The notes under the pieces: model-generated
The model's database searches: none
Told to the model about the DNA's origin: nothing
The model's input: only the letters and a program-made list of their open reading frames with translations
Shown: piece by piece, positions 9,434 to 16,510 of the stretch
Numbering within the stretch: the stretch's first letter is position 1
Layout: each line of letters begins with the position of its first letter
Made by a program: the position numbers and the translations under genes
NCBI RefSeq assembly: GCF_024628725.1
Contig: NZ_CP102409.1
Span: 1,025,001-1,089,000, forward strand
Direction of reading: 5' to 3'
DNA from: Ruegeria sp. YS9
Lineage (GTDB): Bacteria; Pseudomonadota; Alphaproteobacteria; Rhodobacterales; Rhodobacteraceae
Length of the DNA stretch: 64,000 nt

Positions 9434-9449
9434 ACCTGTATGTACAGGT
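9434..9449. repeat. Perfect palindrome ACCTGTA-TG-TACAGGT
   Basis: Two 7-base arms flank TG in the gap between the small membrane protein and the ArsR/SRPBCC pair. It could be a protein binding site or a short hairpin. No T-run follows on either strand, so it is not a standard intrinsic terminator. Confidence 0.5.
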
Positions 9450-9462
9450 GGGCGCCGGGTAA

Positions 9463-9590
9463 TCAGGCCAGGACCTGAACAGAGCCAGCCCCCTCGGAAT
9501 TGCTTAAGGCCACCAGAATGCTACCTGTCACAAGAAGGGCAGAACCCGCCACGCGCTTAAGTAGGGTGTCTGACGGGTTCGCGCAAGAGG
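9463..9590 (-). pseudogene. Possible C-terminal remnant of a LysE-type transporter
   Basis: In the minus frame immediately upstream of a stop at 9463, the residues DTLLKRVAGSALLVTGSILV-ALSN resemble the last transmembrane helix of LysE/RhtB exporters. There is no room for the rest of such a gene because the SRPBCC gene begins right next to it. I read it as a decayed tail, not an expressed gene. The match is short and could be chance. Confidence 0.28.
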
Positions 9591-10016
9591 TCAGGCGACA
9601 ACAGTTTCGTGCAATGCCAAACGCAACTTGCCGAAATGTTCGTCCCATCCTTTGTCCAGGGCCAAGATCAGATCAAAAGCTGCGACGCCTTGCGGTAATC
9701 CTTCGTGCACAAGCTCAAGACGCGTGCCGCCCAACACCGGCTCCAATGTCCATTTGACCAGGCTTACAGCGTCTCCCATCGGTTTGACGGTAAAGGTGTG
9801 TTCAAGGTATTTCGGCGGGCGGGCGACACGGACCTCTCCCCAGATCAACAAGTCGCCGCTTGTTGTGCCGAACATCTCAAGCTTCTGACCTTCTGCCAGT
9901 GTTCTTTCAGGTTTGTGGAACCATTCCGCCAGATGCTCAGGTTCCGTCAGATAGGCCCAAACGGTTTCCGGTTCCGCCCTAAGGAAGATCGATTTCTTCA
10001 ATACGGCATCAGTCAT
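9591..10016 (-). CDS. SRPBCC (AHSA1/START-like) domain protein
   Basis: The 141-residue protein is a single AHSA1-type SRPBCC fold: KKSIFLRAEPETVWAYLTEPEHLAEWF at the start, then the beta sheet around DLLIWGEVRVARPPKYLEHTF and the long C-terminal helix DKGWDEHFGKLRLALHET. These proteins bind hydrophobic ligands; the ligand here is unknown. The ATG at 10016 overlaps the stop of the upstream ArsR-type regulator, so the two are one transcription unit. ArsR-SRPBCC pairs are common and usually autoregulated. Confidence 0.85.
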   Translation of the reverse strand: MTDAVLKKSIFLRAEPETVWAYLTEPEHLAEWFHKPERTLAEGQKLEMFGTTSGDLLIWGEVRVARPPKYLEHTFTVKPMGDAVSLVKWTLEPVLGGTRLELVHEGLPQGVAAFDLILALDKGWDEHFGKLRLALHETVVA

Positions 10017-10332
10017 TTTGTTTCCTTTCAATGGCTTCCTTGAGAGAGTTGAGGCGATCGTCCCAGAACTGGTCAAAATAGCTGAGCCAATCGAGCACCG
10101 GGGCCATACCCTGTGGTTCAAGTCGATTGATGCGTTCCCGGCCGCGCGCTTCGACTGTGATCAATCCACCGTCGGACAGAACCGTCAGGTGCTTTTTGAC
10201 CGCAGCCCGGGTCATGTCGAACCGGTCGGTCAACTGCCCGATCGTCATGTCCTGTGACGAGAGCAGTCGCACGATGTTCCGGCGTGTGGGATCGGCCAGC
10301 GCGCGAAACGCGTTTTGAGTTTGATTCTCCAT
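10009..10332 (-). CDS. ArsR/SmtB-family winged-helix regulator
   Basis: The 107-residue protein is a minimal winged helix: FRALADPTRRNIVRLLSSQDMTIGQLTDRFDMTRAAVKKHLTVLSDGGLI-TVEARGRE. It lacks the metal-binding ELCVC-type cysteines of ArsR proper, so it belongs with the metal-independent regulators found beside SRPBCC genes. It overlaps that gene by 8 bases. A strong inverted repeat lies 18-55 bases upstream of its start and is the likely autoregulatory operator. Confidence 0.9.
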   Translation of the reverse strand: MENQTQNAFRALADPTRRNIVRLLSSQDMTIGQLTDRFDMTRAAVKKHLTVLSDGGLITVEARGRERINRLEPQGMAPVLDWLSYFDQFWDDRLNSLKEAIERKQND

Positions 10333-10350
10333 AAGTAACCCCCGAAATAA

Positions 10351-10388
10351 TACCTTTTGGTGTCACATTAATGCGATACCAGAAGGTA
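10351..10388. promoter_or_regulatory. Inverted-repeat operator upstream of the ArsR-type gene
   Basis: TACCTTTTGGT at 10351-10361 and ACCAGAAGGTA at 10378-10388 are inverted with one mismatch in eleven and a 16-base spacer. On the minus strand a TATTAT hexamer at the inner edge suggests that the operator overlaps the promoter. It lies between the ArsR-type gene and mmcB but is closer to the former. Confidence 0.6.
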
Positions 10389-10419
10389 CTATGTCAAGGT
10401 GCAAAGATACTTTACTTTT

Positions 10420-10434
10420 GTTCGCTAATTGTTC
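10420..10434 (+). promoter_or_regulatory. SOS (LexA) box GTTC-N7-GTTC before mmcB
   Basis: The sequence is GTTC GCTAATT GTTC, an exact match to the direct-repeat LexA site established for alphaproteobacteria. It ends 12 bases before the mmcB ATG. mmcB is a known SOS gene in Caulobacter, so site and gene agree. Confidence 0.82.
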
Positions 10435-10446
10435 ACATTTTCAGCT

Positions 10447-10878
10447 ATGACTTTGGATCTGCAACCTGGACAGAGACTGGCACGTGGCGTCGCGCGGCAT
10501 CTTTCGGCGCATGGCTTTGTTTCCGTAGAGGAATTCGTGCCTGCGCGCGGATTGCGCGTAGATGTCATGGGGCTGGGGCCAAAGGGTGAGTTGTGGGTGA
10601 TTGAATGCAAATCCAGCCGTGCCGATTATCAGTCGGATTCGAAATGGCAGGGCTATTTGGAATGGTGTGACCGATTCTTCTGGGCCGTCGATACAGAATT
10701 CCCGACCGATTTGTTGCCTGATGAAACAGGCCTGATCATCGCCGATGCCTATGATGCGGAAATCGTGCGCATGGCGCCCGAGGACAAAATCGCACCGGCG
10801 CGGCGCAAGAAGATGATCCAGAAATTTGCAACGGATGCCGCGCGCCGCCTGCATGCGCTACGGGATCCCAGGCTGTAA
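10447..10878 (+). CDS. mmcB: MmcB-family DNA repair protein
   Basis: MmcB proteins have a restriction-endonuclease-like fold and contribute to mitomycin C resistance. The 143-residue protein shows the nuclease core RVDVMGLGPKGELWVIECKSS, with Asp and E-x-K acting as the likely catalytic set, followed by DYQSDSKWQGYLEWCDRFFWAV. An upstream in-frame TTG at 10429 lies inside the LexA box, so the ATG at 10447 is preferred. No clear Shine-Dalgarno precedes it, and a very short leader is likely. It is divergent from the ArsR-type gene. Confidence 0.88.
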   Translation: MTLDLQPGQRLARGVARHLSAHGFVSVEEFVPARGLRVDVMGLGPKGELWVIECKSSRADYQSDSKWQGYLEWCDRFFWAVDTEFPTDLLPDETGLIIADAYDAEIVRMAPEDKIAPARRKKMIQKFATDAARRLHALRDPRL

Positions 10879-10880
10879 GG

Positions 10881-11069
10881 TCAGCCTTTGACGGCAAGGG
10901 CGGCTTGTACCGCGGCGCGAATTTCGTCGGCGATTTCTTCTGCTTCTTCCGGGTCAAAATCCATCGGTATTTCGATGCCGTCAGCTTCGATGAACAGGCG
11001 GACCATACCCTGATCGGTCGGACCGATTTGCAGGTTTGCCTGAATGTCGCGTTCGGTATTGATGCCCAT
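10881..11069 (-). CDS. Small conserved acidic protein (DUF6324-like)
   Basis: The 62-residue protein reads as a beta hairpin (GMVRLFIEADGIEIPMDFD) followed by an acidic amphipathic helix (PEEAEEIADEIRAAVQAALA). It resembles the DUF6324 family of Rhodobacteraceae; function is unknown. A GGAGGCACAG ribosome binding site precedes the ATG. It converges on mmcB with 2 bases between stops. Family assignment is from memory. Confidence 0.72.
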   Translation of the reverse strand: MGINTERDIQANLQIGPTDQGMVRLFIEADGIEIPMDFDPEEAEEIADEIRAAVQAALAVKG

Positions 11070-11146
11070 CTGTGCCTCCGAGACTGAGCGTTCCTGCTAG
11101 CGCGCACGGGGTTGAGAATCAAGTCACCTTTGCGGTCAGATGAGAC

Positions 11147-11629
11147 ATGGAAGACGCCGTTCTCAGATCCTTTCGCCCCGATGACGCCGCGTGGCTGGTT
11201 GAGCAGCACGGTCTGCTTTATGCGCGCGACGAAGGGTTTGATGACAGCTTTGCCCCCTTGGTGGCCAGCATCCTTGATGATTTCATGGACAGCAGTGACC
11301 CCGAGCTTGAAAGAGGCTGGATCGCGGAACGGGAAGGGCAACGTCTGGGCAGTATTTTTTGCGTTTCTGTTGACCGAAATACCGCCAAGCTGCGGCTGTT
11401 TCTGCTTGTCCCGAAAGCACGAGGGCTGGGGCTGGGAAAGCGCCTGCTGCAAGCGTGTACTGCCTTCGCGCGCGAGGCAGGATACCGGGAAATGGTCCTT
11501 TGGACGCATGAAAGCCATACCGCCGCATGCGCTCTGTACAAGGCGTCTGGCTGGGAGCTGATGGACAGCAAAGCGGTGCATTCCTTCGGTGTCGATCTTG
11601 TCGAACAAAGCTGGAAATTTCGGCTTTAA
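11147..11629 (+). CDS. GNAT-family N-acetyltransferase
   Basis: The 160-residue protein has a complete GNAT fold: VLRSFRPDDAAWLVEQHGLLYARDEGFDDSF at the start, the acetyl-CoA pyrophosphate loop in LVPKARGLGLGKRLLQACTAFA (R/Q-x-x-G-x-G/A type) near residues 85-105, and the closing LWTHESHTAACALYKASGWEL strand-helix. The substrate cannot be told. The N-terminal half resembles the acetyltransferase part of MarR-GNAT fusions but no MarR domain is present. It lies just upstream of tRNA-His. Confidence 0.87.
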   Translation: MEDAVLRSFRPDDAAWLVEQHGLLYARDEGFDDSFAPLVASILDDFMDSSDPELERGWIAEREGQRLGSIFCVSVDRNTAKLRLFLLVPKARGLGLGKRLLQACTAFAREAGYREMVLWTHESHTAACALYKASGWELMDSKAVHSFGVDLVEQSWKFRL

Positions 11630-11676
11630 TCCTCTTGCATTCCGCGGGCGTGTTCGGTACATCGCCCCTCACGAGT

Positions 11677-11753
11677 GCCGCCTTAGCTCAGTTGGTTAGA
11701 GCGCTGGATTGTGGATCCAGAGGTCCCCTGTTCAAGCCAGGGAGGCGGTACCA
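11677..11753 (+). tRNA. tRNA-His (GTG)
   Basis: A full cloverleaf is visible. The 7-base acceptor GCCGCCT pairs with AGGCGGT at 11743-11749, with G1 opposite U72. The anticodon stem CTGGA/TCCAG encloses TTGTGGA, with GTG at 11711-11713. The T stem CCCTG/CAGGG encloses TTCAAGC. Discriminator A73 and an encoded CCA follow. The base before G1 is T, so the universal G-1 of tRNA-His is not encoded; loss of G-1 together with A73 is a known alphaproteobacterial trait. Confidence 0.96.
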
Positions 11754-11832
11754 CTTCCCCCCCTTTGAATGTGCGGAAAAGCGCGCGGGCGCGCGGTGAT
11801 TGGCGTTGATTTGGTTTGGTGTCCAGACGTGG

Positions 11833-11859
11833 CTGGCGCGCCGAAACTCAGCGCGCCAG
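11833..11859 (-). terminator. Stem-loop spanning the stop of the amino-acid permease
   Basis: On the minus strand CTGGCGCGC (11859-11851) and GCGCGCCAG (11841-11833) form a perfect 9-base stem around a 9-base loop that starts with the TGA stop of the permease gene. There is no T-run, so it may stabilise the 3' end or need a factor for termination. Confidence 0.5.
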
Positions 11860-12654
11860 GTTCAGTTTGAACCGCATCTTGGCCCGTTTTGCGACTGGCA
11901 GGTGCCGGTTCAGGTGTTTGTTGATCAGGCCAAAGCCTCCGACGATCACCAGCGTCAGCAGGATGAAATAGAACGCCAGTATCGGGTACGGGATGAACGG
12001 GTTGAACGTCTTGTCTGCAAAGTAACTGGCGTAATACAGGGCGTCTCCGCGTTGCTGCCATGCCGGGAAGGCTGAAAAGAAGACCAGCGTTGTTGCGTGG
12101 AAGAGAAAGATTGCTTCGTTTGTGTAGGCAGGCCAGGCAAGCCGCAACATGGTGGGCCAGACGATCCGACGAAAACGGGCCCAGCCTGACATGCCATAGG
12201 CATCCGCAGCTTCGATATCGCCCTTGGGAATGGACCTTAGCGCGCCATAGAAAATCTCGCCCGTATAGGCCGCGGTGTTGAGGAACAACACGATCAGCGC
12301 CCCAAGCCAGGCCGAGGTGAAGGCGTCGAACATCGGGTTGGATTTCTTCAGCGACAGGAACAGGAAATAGGCGAAGAAAAACTGGATAAACAAGGGCGAG
12401 CCGCGGAACAGGAAGATAAACCATTCCGAAGGCTTGCGGAGCCATTTGTTGCTGGATGCCTTACCTACTGCGAGGGCGGTGGCCAGGAAGAACCCGGTCG
12501 CCAGAGCCATGATCCCGAAATAGACATTCCAGATCATGCCCGACCCGATCAGTGTGAACTGTTCGCACAGGGTGAAGTCACTTTTGGGCAGCAGACGCTC
12601 GCCGATACCCAGGGACCGCAGGCCATAGTCTTGAATGGTTTGCAAGCAGCTCAT
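11848..12654 (-). CDS. Polar amino-acid ABC transporter permease (HisM-like)
   Basis: This is a 268-residue inner-membrane subunit with about five transmembrane helices. The cytoplasmic EAA loop that docks on the ATPase is EAADAYGMSGWARFRRIVWP near residue 160, preceded by the family motif FRGSPLFIQFFFAYF. Its start overlaps the stop of the first permease gene by 4 bases. It is the last gene of a four-gene transporter operon: ATPase, binding protein, HisQ-like and HisM-like permeases. Substrate class is inferred as basic or polar amino acid from family resemblance only. Confidence 0.9.
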   Translation of the reverse strand: MSCLQTIQDYGLRSLGIGERLLPKSDFTLCEQFTLIGSGMIWNVYFGIMALATGFFLATALAVGKASSNKWLRKPSEWFIFLFRGSPLFIQFFFAYFLFLSLKKSNPMFDAFTSAWLGALIVLFLNTAAYTGEIFYGALRSIPKGDIEAADAYGMSGWARFRRIVWPTMLRLAWPAYTNEAIFLFHATTLVFFSAFPAWQQRGDALYYASYFADKTFNPFIPYPILAFYFILLTLVIVGGFGLINKHLNRHLPVAKRAKMRFKLNLAR

Positions 12655-13559
12655 GCCGTGGTCTCCTTGCGCAGAAGCTCGCCGCCTGATGTGGCCTGCC
12701 CGTGGGACAGCCGCCGCATCAGCTTCTCCAGCCCAAGTTCAGACATGCGCGTCATGCCGAGGTAGAAGACAAGCAGGAACAGGAAGTACCACATGCGCCA
12801 GTCGCCATGCGGATACTGGGTAAACTTGGACGTCTTGGTGCCGCCAAGTTCGCGGGCCCAATAGACGATGTCTTCGATACCCAGCAGGAACAGCAGCGGC
12901 GTGGCCTTGATAAGAACCATCCAAAGGTTCGACAAGCCAGGCAGGGCATAGACCCACATCTGCGGCACAAGGATGCGCCAGAAGGTCTGGCGACGGGACA
13001 TGCCATATGCTTCGGCGGTTTCAAGCTGCGCGTGGGGCACGGCGCGCATTCCACCAAACAGTACGTTCGCGGCAAACGCGCCGAAAACGATTGAGAAAGT
13101 AATAACAGCCAGGAAAAAGCCGTAGGTTTCATGCATCCATTCCGGTGCGGTCCCCAATGGCAGCTTGGCCGCCTGACAGACGATAAAATCATTTCCCTGA
13201 CGGATCGGGTCGGTCCATTCAGGGCACAGGATCTTATGCCGAGTCCATTCGAACGCCTGGTCCAAGGCTATCACGAAAAACAGGAAGAAGGCGATGTCCG
13301 GAACACCGCGCACAACGGCAATATATCCTTTACCCAGCCAGCTCAGAGGTGGGAAATGTGATCGGGCGGCCATTGCGCCCATAAAGCCAAACGCCAATGC
13401 AACCGGCGCGGTCACCGCCAGCAATCCCAACACCTTGAGGAAGGACAGGTAGAAGGACCAGTGCACGCCGTTGGTCAGGTAGCAGGAGAACCAGCGGAAT
13501 GTTCCGAGCGTGTCAGGGTCAGCGCAATAGGAAAACATGAAGCGTCTTTCGAACGTCAT
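12651..13559 (-). CDS. Polar amino-acid ABC transporter permease (HisQ-like)
   Basis: The protein is 302 residues, somewhat longer than classical HisQ because of an extra loop (about residues 100-140, with two cysteines). It carries the family motif VVRGVPDIAFFLFFV and the EAA loop ETAEAYGMSRRQTFWRILVPQ. The first ATG (13559) sits 1 base after a GC-rich hairpin and has no visible ribosome binding site. The next in-frame ATG (13538, MFSYCADP) has GAAAGA about 9 bases upstream and may be the real start. It is translationally coupled to the second permease. Confidence 0.88.
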   Translation of the reverse strand: MTFERRFMFSYCADPDTLGTFRWFSCYLTNGVHWSFYLSFLKVLGLLAVTAPVALAFGFMGAMAARSHFPPLSWLGKGYIAVVRGVPDIAFFLFFVIALDQAFEWTRHKILCPEWTDPIRQGNDFIVCQAAKLPLGTAPEWMHETYGFFLAVITFSIVFGAFAANVLFGGMRAVPHAQLETAEAYGMSRRQTFWRILVPQMWVYALPGLSNLWMVLIKATPLLFLLGIEDIVYWARELGGTKTSKFTQYPHGDWRMWYFLFLLVFYLGMTRMSELGLEKLMRRLSHGQATSGGELLRKETTA

Positions 13560-13560
13560 A

Positions 13561-13607
13561 CCCGGATTTCAACCGGGCAGGGTTCGGCGCGACGGACGCG
13601 CCGAACC
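13561..13607 (-). promoter_or_regulatory. Tandem intercistronic stem-loops between binding protein and permease
   Basis: Two perfect hairpins fill the 60-base gap. One has 11-base arms GGTTCGGCGCG (13581-13591) and CGCGCCGAACC (13597-13607) around ACGGA. The other has 5-base arms CCCGG (13561-13565) and CCGGG (13573-13577). Neither is followed by a T-run. Their position matches the stabilising or attenuating structures that raise binding-protein levels over permease levels in other ABC operons. Confidence 0.7.
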
Positions 13608-13619
13608 GCTTGATACGGA

Positions 13620-14369
13620 TTAGTTTGTAACGACCGAACCGTCAGCGTTGTAGGTCGGAACGCCTTCGCCGAACCACTTGATGATCAGTTCGTTCAACGA
13701 ACCGTCCGCTTTCATCGAGGTAATAGCCTCGTCGAACTTTCCGCGCAGTTCGCCATCCGATTCACGGATGCCCAGTCCGATGCCACCGCCCAGCGGCACG
13801 TCATCACCCACGAAGACCAGCTCTCCGGCGGATTCTTCGACGATCGGCACCAGGAAGTCCTTGTCGGCAAACACGGCATCGGCTTCACCGTTGCGGACGG
13901 CAGCGATGGTTTCTTCCGGAGTTGCAAACTCGACCAGTGTCGCGCCCGACTCGGCTACGTGGCCTGCCTGAATGGTGGCGGTCTGTGCGGCAACGACGCC
14001 GGTGGTGACATCAACATCCTCAGACGCACCGACATAGGCCGAAGCCGCAGGCGGGAAGTAGTTCTGTGTGAAGTCGATGACTTCGTCACGTTCGTCAGTG
14101 ATCGACATGCCTGCGATGATGGTGTCGTAGTTGCCCGAGACCAGGTTCGGAATGATCGAATCCCAGTCGTTCTTGACCCATTCACATTCCAGGTTCGCGC
14201 GCTTGCACAGTTCGTCGCCGACTTCACGCTCGAAGCCGTCGATTTCGCCCGCATCATTGATGAAGTTGTACGGAGGGTAGGCGCCCTCGGTCCCCATGCG
14301 GACCGTGTCGGCCATGGCGATACCGGCGGTCAGCGCCAGTGCGGCAGTGGACAGAATCAGATTTTTCAT
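13620..14369 (-). CDS. Periplasmic polar amino-acid binding protein (HisJ/ArgT-like)
   Basis: The 249-residue protein has a Sec signal peptide of about 20 residues ending in AMA. The type II binding fold follows: TEGAYPPYNFINDAGEIDGFEREVGDEL, WDSIIPNLVSGNYDTIIAGMSITDERDEVIDF and VFADKDFLVPIVEE. The MSITDER arginine is the usual ligand carboxylate contact. A strong GGGGAG ribosome binding site precedes the ATG. It captures substrate for the two permeases encoded downstream. Confidence 0.92.
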   Translation of the reverse strand: MKNLILSTAALALTAGIAMADTVRMGTEGAYPPYNFINDAGEIDGFEREVGDELCKRANLECEWVKNDWDSIIPNLVSGNYDTIIAGMSITDERDEVIDFTQNYFPPAASAYVGASEDVDVTTGVVAAQTATIQAGHVAESGATLVEFATPEETIAAVRNGEADAVFADKDFLVPIVEESAGELVFVGDDVPLGGGIGLGIRESDGELRGKFDEAITSMKADGSLNELIIKWFGEGVPTYNADGSVVTN

Positions 14370-14402
14370 TGGTTGCTCCCCAGTTTGGTTCTGTTTTTGA
14401 AG

Positions 14403-15179
14403 TTAGGCCGCCTGAGTGGCGGAGAGAAAACCCCGAAGCCGTTCGGATTCAGGAGATGTAAAGATATCTTCCGGCGTGCCTTCTTCCTCGATCAGGCCCT
14501 GGTGCAGGAACACCACGTGGCTTGAGATGTCGGCGGCCATTTTCATGTCATGCGTCACGATGATCATGGTACGCCCTTCGACGGCCAGGTCCTTGATCAC
14601 CTTGATCACTTCCTGTTCCAGCTCGGGATCCAGTGCCGAAGTGGGCTCATCGAACAGCAGGGCTTCGGGTTCCATGCACAGGCCGCGGGCGATGGCGGCG
14701 CGCTGTTGTTGTCCTCCGGACAATTGCGCCGGATAAGCGTCGCATTTGTCGCCGATGCCAACCTTGTCCAGATACTTACGCGCGCTGTCTTCCACCTCGG
14801 CCCTGTCGCGCCCCAGAACGGTCACTGGGGCCTCCATCACATTTTGCAGGATGGTCATATGCGCCCACAGATTGAACTGTTGAAACACCATCGACAGGTT
14901 GGTGCGTATGCGCAGGACCTGTTTGGGGTCGGCAGGACGGCGCCCGTGCTTTTCCCCGGACCATTTGACAGGCTCACCCTTAAAAAGGATTTCGCCCTGC
15001 TGGCTGTCCTCCAAAAGGTTGCAGCACCGCAGAAGCGTCGACTTTCCGGACCCGGACGACCCAATCAATGATACCACGTCACCGCGATGTGCCGTGATAT
15101 CGACCCCCTTCAACACCTCTAGATTTCCGAAGCTTTTGTGAAGGTCTTTGATTTCGATGACGGGGGCAGTTTCTGTCAC
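14403..15179 (-). CDS. Polar amino-acid ABC transporter ATPase (HisP-like)
   Basis: The 258-residue ATPase has Walker A GSSGSGKST, a Q-loop in MVFQQFNLW, signature LSGGQQQRAAIARGL, Walker B ALLFDEPTSALDP and the switch His in VTHDM. The frame stays open to a TTG at 15248, but the first 23 residues (a Thr/Pro-rich stretch) are unlike the family and overlap a plausible promoter. The GTG at 15179 gives the normal length and is preferred. It is the first gene of the operon. Confidence 0.92.
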   Translation of the reverse strand: MTETAPVIEIKDLHKSFGNLEVLKGVDITAHRGDVVSLIGSSGSGKSTLLRCCNLLEDSQQGEILFKGEPVKWSGEKHGRRPADPKQVLRIRTNLSMVFQQFNLWAHMTILQNVMEAPVTVLGRDRAEVEDSARKYLDKVGIGDKCDAYPAQLSGGQQQRAAIARGLCMEPEALLFDEPTSALDPELEQEVIKVIKDLAVEGRTMIIVTHDMKMAADISSHVVFLHQGLIEEEGTPEDIFTSPESERLRGFLSATQAA

Positions 15180-15207
15180 GGGCAGTCCAGTGGTTGGTGG
15201 TGTTGGT

Positions 15208-15236
15208 GCGGTACTAGGACCGAAAAAAAAGGTCAA
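15208..15236 (-). promoter_or_regulatory. Candidate sigma-70-type promoter of the amino-acid transporter operon
   Basis: On the minus strand TTGACC (15236-15231), a 17-base spacer rich in T, and TACCGC (15213-15208) lie about 29 bases before the preferred GTG start. The -10 match is weak. Confidence 0.35.
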
Positions 15237-15288
15237 TGCAATGCGCAAATGACAGAATCAAGCGGAGAAACACCCAAATTGGCCAGAA

Positions 15289-16056
15289 TCAGTCGACAAA
15301 TCGGGCAGTCGCTGATCCGCCATCTTTGGGAGAAGGCGGAGTGGGCACAGCCAAGTAGTGCGCCGCGGGAATGTCGATCAACCCGCGTATATGCAGCAAT
15401 CGTTGATCATCGTCGCAAAGCTGGTCAATCGCGGCCCGTACAGCGCCCGCAATGACCTGCGGATTCCGACCCATCGACGTGATGTAGGGAAGGGTCGGAG
15501 TCGGAGACGTTCTTGCCAGTTCGCGCAGTTTGGTCCCCAGATTGGTATGTTGTTGCAGCATCAGCCATGTCAGTATGTCCAGCGCGGCAAAGTCGGCTTT
15601 GCCGTCTGCGACGGCTTGGGCGGACAGCGCATGCCCGCCGGTTTCCAGCAGTCCGGCGGGGCGCAGGTTTGCCTGAGCCATATGTGTAATCGGGGCTGCC
15701 CAGCCGGATTGGGACAAGCCCTCATTATACGCGAACACGCCTGTGCTCAGCCCCGCCAGATCCCGGTCGTCGTCATGCCGCGCCACAAAGACCGAGCAAT
15801 AATAGCCAGGGGGACATCCGAGCAGGCCATAGTCCGGGGTGCCAACCAGTTGCACGTCACCGTGCAATCGGGTTCGAAACGGCATGCCACAGGTTTGGGC
15901 CAGAACCAGGTTCGGGGCTCGCCAGACCTCCCACACATCTTTGTCGCGGGTAAGGGTTTGGGGGCCTGATCCAAGTTCGGCGCGAATCAATCCCCAGAAC
16001 CTGTCATTGGCGGCTTGCAGGGAGGGCATGTCATACATGCCCAGCATGGCAATCAC
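15289..16056 (-). CDS. PhnD-like substrate-binding-domain protein without signal peptide
   Basis: The 255-residue protein resembles the phosphate/phosphonate-binding PhnD family: MIAMLGMYDMPSLQAANDRFWGLIR at the start, then TPDYGLLGCPPGYYCSVFVARHDD and GLSTGVFAYNEGLSQSGW, ADGKADFAALDILTWLM. No signal peptide or lipobox is visible at any plausible start, so it looks cytoplasmic, unlike true binding proteins. It begins with GTG overlapping the TerB stop (GTGA), so it is coupled to two TerB-domain genes. No ABC permease or ATPase of the Phn type is adjacent. Role unknown. Confidence 0.75.
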   Translation of the reverse strand: MIAMLGMYDMPSLQAANDRFWGLIRAELGSGPQTLTRDKDVWEVWRAPNLVLAQTCGMPFRTRLHGDVQLVGTPDYGLLGCPPGYYCSVFVARHDDDRDLAGLSTGVFAYNEGLSQSGWAAPITHMAQANLRPAGLLETGGHALSAQAVADGKADFAALDILTWLMLQQHTNLGTKLRELARTSPTPTLPYITSMGRNPQVIAGAVRAAIDQLCDDDQRLLHIRGLIDIPAAHYLAVPTPPSPKDGGSATARFVD

Positions 16057-16490
16057 GATTTTGCAGCCTTTTGCCGTGCCAAAGCGGAATCCACGTCACT
16101 GACGCCCAGAAGACTGACCACCAGGCGCAGCAGCGAATCTTCCTCGCTGGTGCGGTGCCCATCGGCCAAAGCCACGGACCACAGCGCCTGAACGACCGCC
16201 AAGCGGTCTTCATAAGCAACCGCCTCTTTGATGGCTCGGGTAAAGCGGACGGTGTCCGGGGCCTCGGCCTCAAGATCTTCGGCGCGGGTGCGCAGGGCGG
16301 CGCTTTCGAACGGCGACAGGCCATAACGTTGCGCCGAGATTCGGTCGATACGGGCCATTTCGGAATCGGAATAGTCATTGTCGGACCGCGCCAGTCGCAC
16401 CAACAGGGCCGTCAGGGCAAGGCGGGCGTCATCGTCGACAAGAGGATCGGGCTGAGGCTGCGTAAGCCTGGAAAGAAACTCACTGAACAT
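16053..16490 (-). CDS. TerB-domain protein (first of a paralogous pair, distal)
   Basis: The 145-residue protein is an all-helical TerB domain: LALTALLVRLARSDNDYSDSEMARIDRI, then RAIKEAVAYEDRLAVVQALWSVALADGHRTSEEDSLLRLVVSLLGVS. The paired acidic residues in SDNDYSDSE and DGHRTSEEDSLL match the metal-binding helices of TerB. It shares layout with the neighbouring 16511-16960 gene, 20 bases upstream, so they are tandem paralogues. Tellurite resistance itself is not implied by TerB alone. Confidence 0.85.
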   Translation of the reverse strand: MFSEFLSRLTQPQPDPLVDDDARLALTALLVRLARSDNDYSDSEMARIDRISAQRYGLSPFESAALRTRAEDLEAEAPDTVRFTRAIKEAVAYEDRLAVVQALWSVALADGHRTSEEDSLLRLVVSLLGVSDVDSALARQKAAKS

Positions 16491-16510
16491 GCGTTAGATA
16501 TAGCGAGCGC

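Noticed and set aside
11754..11832. Attachment site or integrated element at the tRNA-His 3' end
   Set aside because: No repeat of the tRNA 3' half, integrase or phage gene follows; the next gene is the transporter operon.
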